From contig DIDE01000017.1 of the NCBI GenBank assembly GCA_002417975.1, positions 12,028-19,226 of the forward strand: DNA of 7,199 bases. The letters run 5' to 3'. The position numbers were made by a program, and so were the translations under genes. The notes under the pieces are model-generated. The model did not search any database. It was not told the DNA's origin and was given only the letters and a program-made list of their open reading frames with translations. Below are positions 5,436 to 7,199 of this stretch, in pieces (the stretch's first letter is position 1; each line of letters starts with the position of its first letter). This stretch comes from Eggerthellaceae bacterium UBA5808. Its GTDB lineage: Bacteria; Actinomycetota; Coriobacteriia; Coriobacteriales; Eggerthellaceae.

Positions 5436-6779
5436 ATGGCTATGAGTCCTGATCAAGATTTTGTTCTCAAGACTGTTAAAAGTCGAGACGTTCATTTCGT
5501 CCGGTTTTGGTTCACGGATGTCATGGGTAATATGAAGTCGTTCGCGGTGAGCCCTAGCGAGCTTGAAGATGCATTTGAAGACGGTATGGGCTTTGATGGA
5601 AGCTGCGTTGAAGGATTTGTCGATGCAGGGGAAAGCGATATGTTGGCATTTCCTGATGCTTCGACTTTTCAGATTCTTCCTTGGCGTCCTGATTCAAATG
5701 CTGTCGCCCGTATGTTTTGCACGATAAAGACTCCTTCTGGTGAGCCATTTAGCGGTGATCCGCGCTATATTCTTCAGAGGATGATGAATAAGGCATCATC
5801 GATGGGATTCATTCCTAATATGGGTCCAGAAGTTGAGTACTTTTACTTTAAAGATTCCAAGGGCACCGAAGTACTTGACCATGGTGGTTACTTCGACTTG
5901 ACAACGCTTGATTATGCAAGTGATCTCAGGCGTGATACTGTTCTTACGCTTGAAAATATGGGTATACCAGTTGAGTACTCTCATCATGAGGGTGCCCCGA
6001 GTCAGCATGAGATTGATCTGCGTTATTCGGATGCGCTTTCGATGGCTGATGCTGTGATGACGTACAAGCTTGTTGTGCGAGAGATTGCGTTAAAACACGG
6101 AGTGTTTGCAAGCTTTATGCCTAAGCCAATGGCTGATGTGTCTGGCAATGGTATGCATGTTCACCAGAGCTTGTTCGACTATGACGATCATAATGTATTC
6201 TTTGATCCTAATGATCCGCTAGGCTACAATCTTTCATCCACTGCTAAACACTATATTGCTGGACTGCTTACGTATGCACCGGAATATAGCTTACTTACCA
6301 ATCAATATGTCAACTCATATAAGCGTCTTGTTTCAGGTGGAGAAGCCCCATTCTTTATCTCTTGGGGTCATAAGAATCGTACGACGTTGGTACGGATTCC
6401 TGGATATCGCCCTGATCGTGAAGTAGCTTGTCGTGTTGAACTTCGTAGTCCTGATCCGTCATGTAATCCCTATCTTGCGTTTGCTGCCATGCTTGGAGCA
6501 GGTCTTAAGGGCATTGAAGATGAACTTGAACTAACTCCGGCGATAGAAGGTACTGATTTAAGCTCTATGTCGCGTCAAGAAATTCGTGAAAAAGGGTATA
6601 ACACTTTGCCAGAGAGTTTAGGCGAGGCTGTTGAATTATTTGCAGCCTCTGACTTAATGAAAGAAATTCTTGGCGAGCATATTCACCGTTACTTAGTTGA
6701 ACAAAAACGTCGTGAATGGAATAGCTATCAGGGCTTTGTTTCGAAATGGGAACTTGATCGTTATTTAGAGGTTCTCTAG
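5436..6779 (+). CDS. glnA: Glutamine synthetase, type I-alpha
   Basis: Makes glutamine from glutamate, ammonia and ATP in the cytoplasm, as a dodecamer in this family. Landmarks in order: GFDGSCVEGF (52-61) and ESDMLAFPD (66-74) of the N-terminal beta-grasp domain; metal-binding GPEVEYFYF (130-138); HHEGAPSQHEID (183-194); ATP-site KPMADVSGNGMHVHQSL (230-246); NSYKRLVSGGEAPFFISW (293-310), which contains the catalytic-flap Glu303; NRTTLVRIP (314-322); and the substrate-site ELRSPDPSCNPYLAF (335-349). At 447 residues it lacks the extra segment and adenylylation tyrosine region of I-beta enzymes, so control by adenylylation is not expected. Asp63 aligns with Arg62 of the B. subtilis enzyme, a residue tied to feedback inhibition. 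The start at 5436 has AAGGG 5 bases upstream; ATG 5442 is also possible. Confidence 0.96.
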   Translation: MAMSPDQDFVLKTVKSRDVHFVRFWFTDVMGNMKSFAVSPSELEDAFEDGMGFDGSCVEGFVDAGESDMLAFPDASTFQILPWRPDSNAVARMFCTIKTPSGEPFSGDPRYILQRMMNKASSMGFIPNMGPEVEYFYFKDSKGTEVLDHGGYFDLTTLDYASDLRRDTVLTLENMGIPVEYSHHEGAPSQHEIDLRYSDALSMADAVMTYKLVVREIALKHGVFASFMPKPMADVSGNGMHVHQSLFDYDDHNVFFDPNDPLGYNLSSTAKHYIAGLLTYAPEYSLLTNQYVNSYKRLVSGGEAPFFISWGHKNRTTLVRIPGYRPDREVACRVELRSPDPSCNPYLAFAAMLGAGLKGIEDELELTPAIEGTDLSSMSRQEIREKGYNTLPESLGEAVELFAASDLMKEILGEHIHRYLVEQKRREWNSYQGFVSKWELDRYLEVL

Positions 6780-6819
6780 GAAAGGGTAGGTCTGCTTTGA
6801 CACGAGGTGAGGAAAGAGC

Positions 6820-7199
6820 ATGAGCATGCAACAACGTAAACAGGTGTTATTCATAGCTGATAGTCTCGATAACGCTCACAAGTTTCAGCAGGTACTTTCG
6901 AACATGGACGTCGAAGTGACCGCGGGGTCAAGCGTACAGTTTCGGAAGCTTTTAGCTCAGAAGCCTGCATGCGATCTCGTGATCTATGAGGTGCGTCCCG
7001 ATGCGTCGGATGAAGTGACACTTGTTGAACAGCAATTGCTTGAAGATGGCGGAATTAGCATGCTGATTATCGTTGATGAATCGATGCTCGGAAACTTTCG
7101 ACTTCCTGTACAGATTAAGAGTGATTTTGTTGTACATGGAGCAACGCAAACCGAGTGTGCAGCACGCATTCGCCAGCTCTTATGGCCTGGTAACGAGAG
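6820..7199 (+). CDS. Receiver-like regulator downstream of glnA (3' end outside window)
   Basis: Only the first 126 residues are in the window. They look like a response-regulator receiver domain of the beta-alpha kind: VLFIADS (9-15), DLVIYEVRP (52-60), MLIIVDE (81-87), DFVVHG (102-107) and a final helix ARIRQLL (115-121). The key phosphorylation residues are altered. The acidic pair is reduced to Asp14, the acceptor aspartate position holds Glu57, and the conserved lysine appears to be His106. It is therefore probably phosphorylation-independent, as in atypical actinobacterial GlnR-type proteins. A DNA-binding domain would be expected past the edge, but this cannot be seen. The ATG at 6820 follows the glnA stop by 40 bases with no terminator, and GAGGAAAG stands just upstream, so it is likely co-transcribed with glnA and may act in nitrogen control (inference). 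Confidence 0.72.
   Translation, partial: MSMQQRKQVLFIADSLDNAHKFQQVLSNMDVEVTAGSSVQFRKLLAQKPACDLVIYEVRPDASDEVTLVEQQLLEDGGISMLIIVDESMLGNFRLPVQIKSDFVVHGATQTECAARIRQLLWPGNE

Overview
The window reads as a chromosomal stretch of a bacterium of moderate to low GC. The best guess is a low-GC member of the Coriobacteriia (Actinomycetota). That guess rests on protein style, namely a type I-alpha glutamine synthetase followed closely by an atypical receiver-type regulator, and on strong sigma-70-like promoters; no marker gene is present to settle it. All recognised genes lie on the + strand. I see no tRNA, rRNA, CRISPR, insertion sequence or phage gene.

Layout: (1) 1-266 is the C-terminal end of a proline-rich small membrane protein, closed by a good intrinsic terminator (302-335). 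(2) 336-633 holds a strong promoter (403-431) followed about 84 bases later by a second intrinsic terminator (473-521). This is either a small RNA gene or a terminated leader for the next gene. (3) 634-2520 is a 14-helix drug-efflux-type MFS permease fused to a C-terminal pair of CBS domains. (4) 2521-2835 is a 315-base intergenic region with a promoter (2639-2666), an inverted repeat that looks like an operator, and a roughly 160-base highly structured mRNA leader in which the metN Shine-Dalgarno sequence is paired. (5) 2836-5192 is metN-metI-metQ, a complete methionine ABC importer (ATPase, permease, lipoprotein), ending in a strong terminator (5217-5247). MetN and MetI overlap by one base. 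(6) 5248-5435 is the glnA control region. (7) 5436-6779 is glnA. (8) 6820-7199 is the start of a regulator with a degenerate receiver domain, which runs off the window.

How the genes work together: MetQ captures methionine outside the membrane, MetI forms the channel and MetN drives uptake with ATP. The MetN here lacks the C-terminal methionine-sensing domain of the well-studied E. coli protein, so control may sit mainly in the leader RNA and the operator-like repeat. The neighbouring MFS permease carries its own nucleotide-sensing (CBS) module. glnA and the regulator form a second, nitrogen-related unit with a 40-base gap, probably co-transcribed.

Most worth a second look: the metN leader, which has a 13-bp helix over the Shine-Dalgarno, a competing helix and possible pseudoknots and fits no riboswitch class I can recall; the MFS-CBS fusion; the short transcription unit at 438-521; and the non-canonical receiver after glnA.
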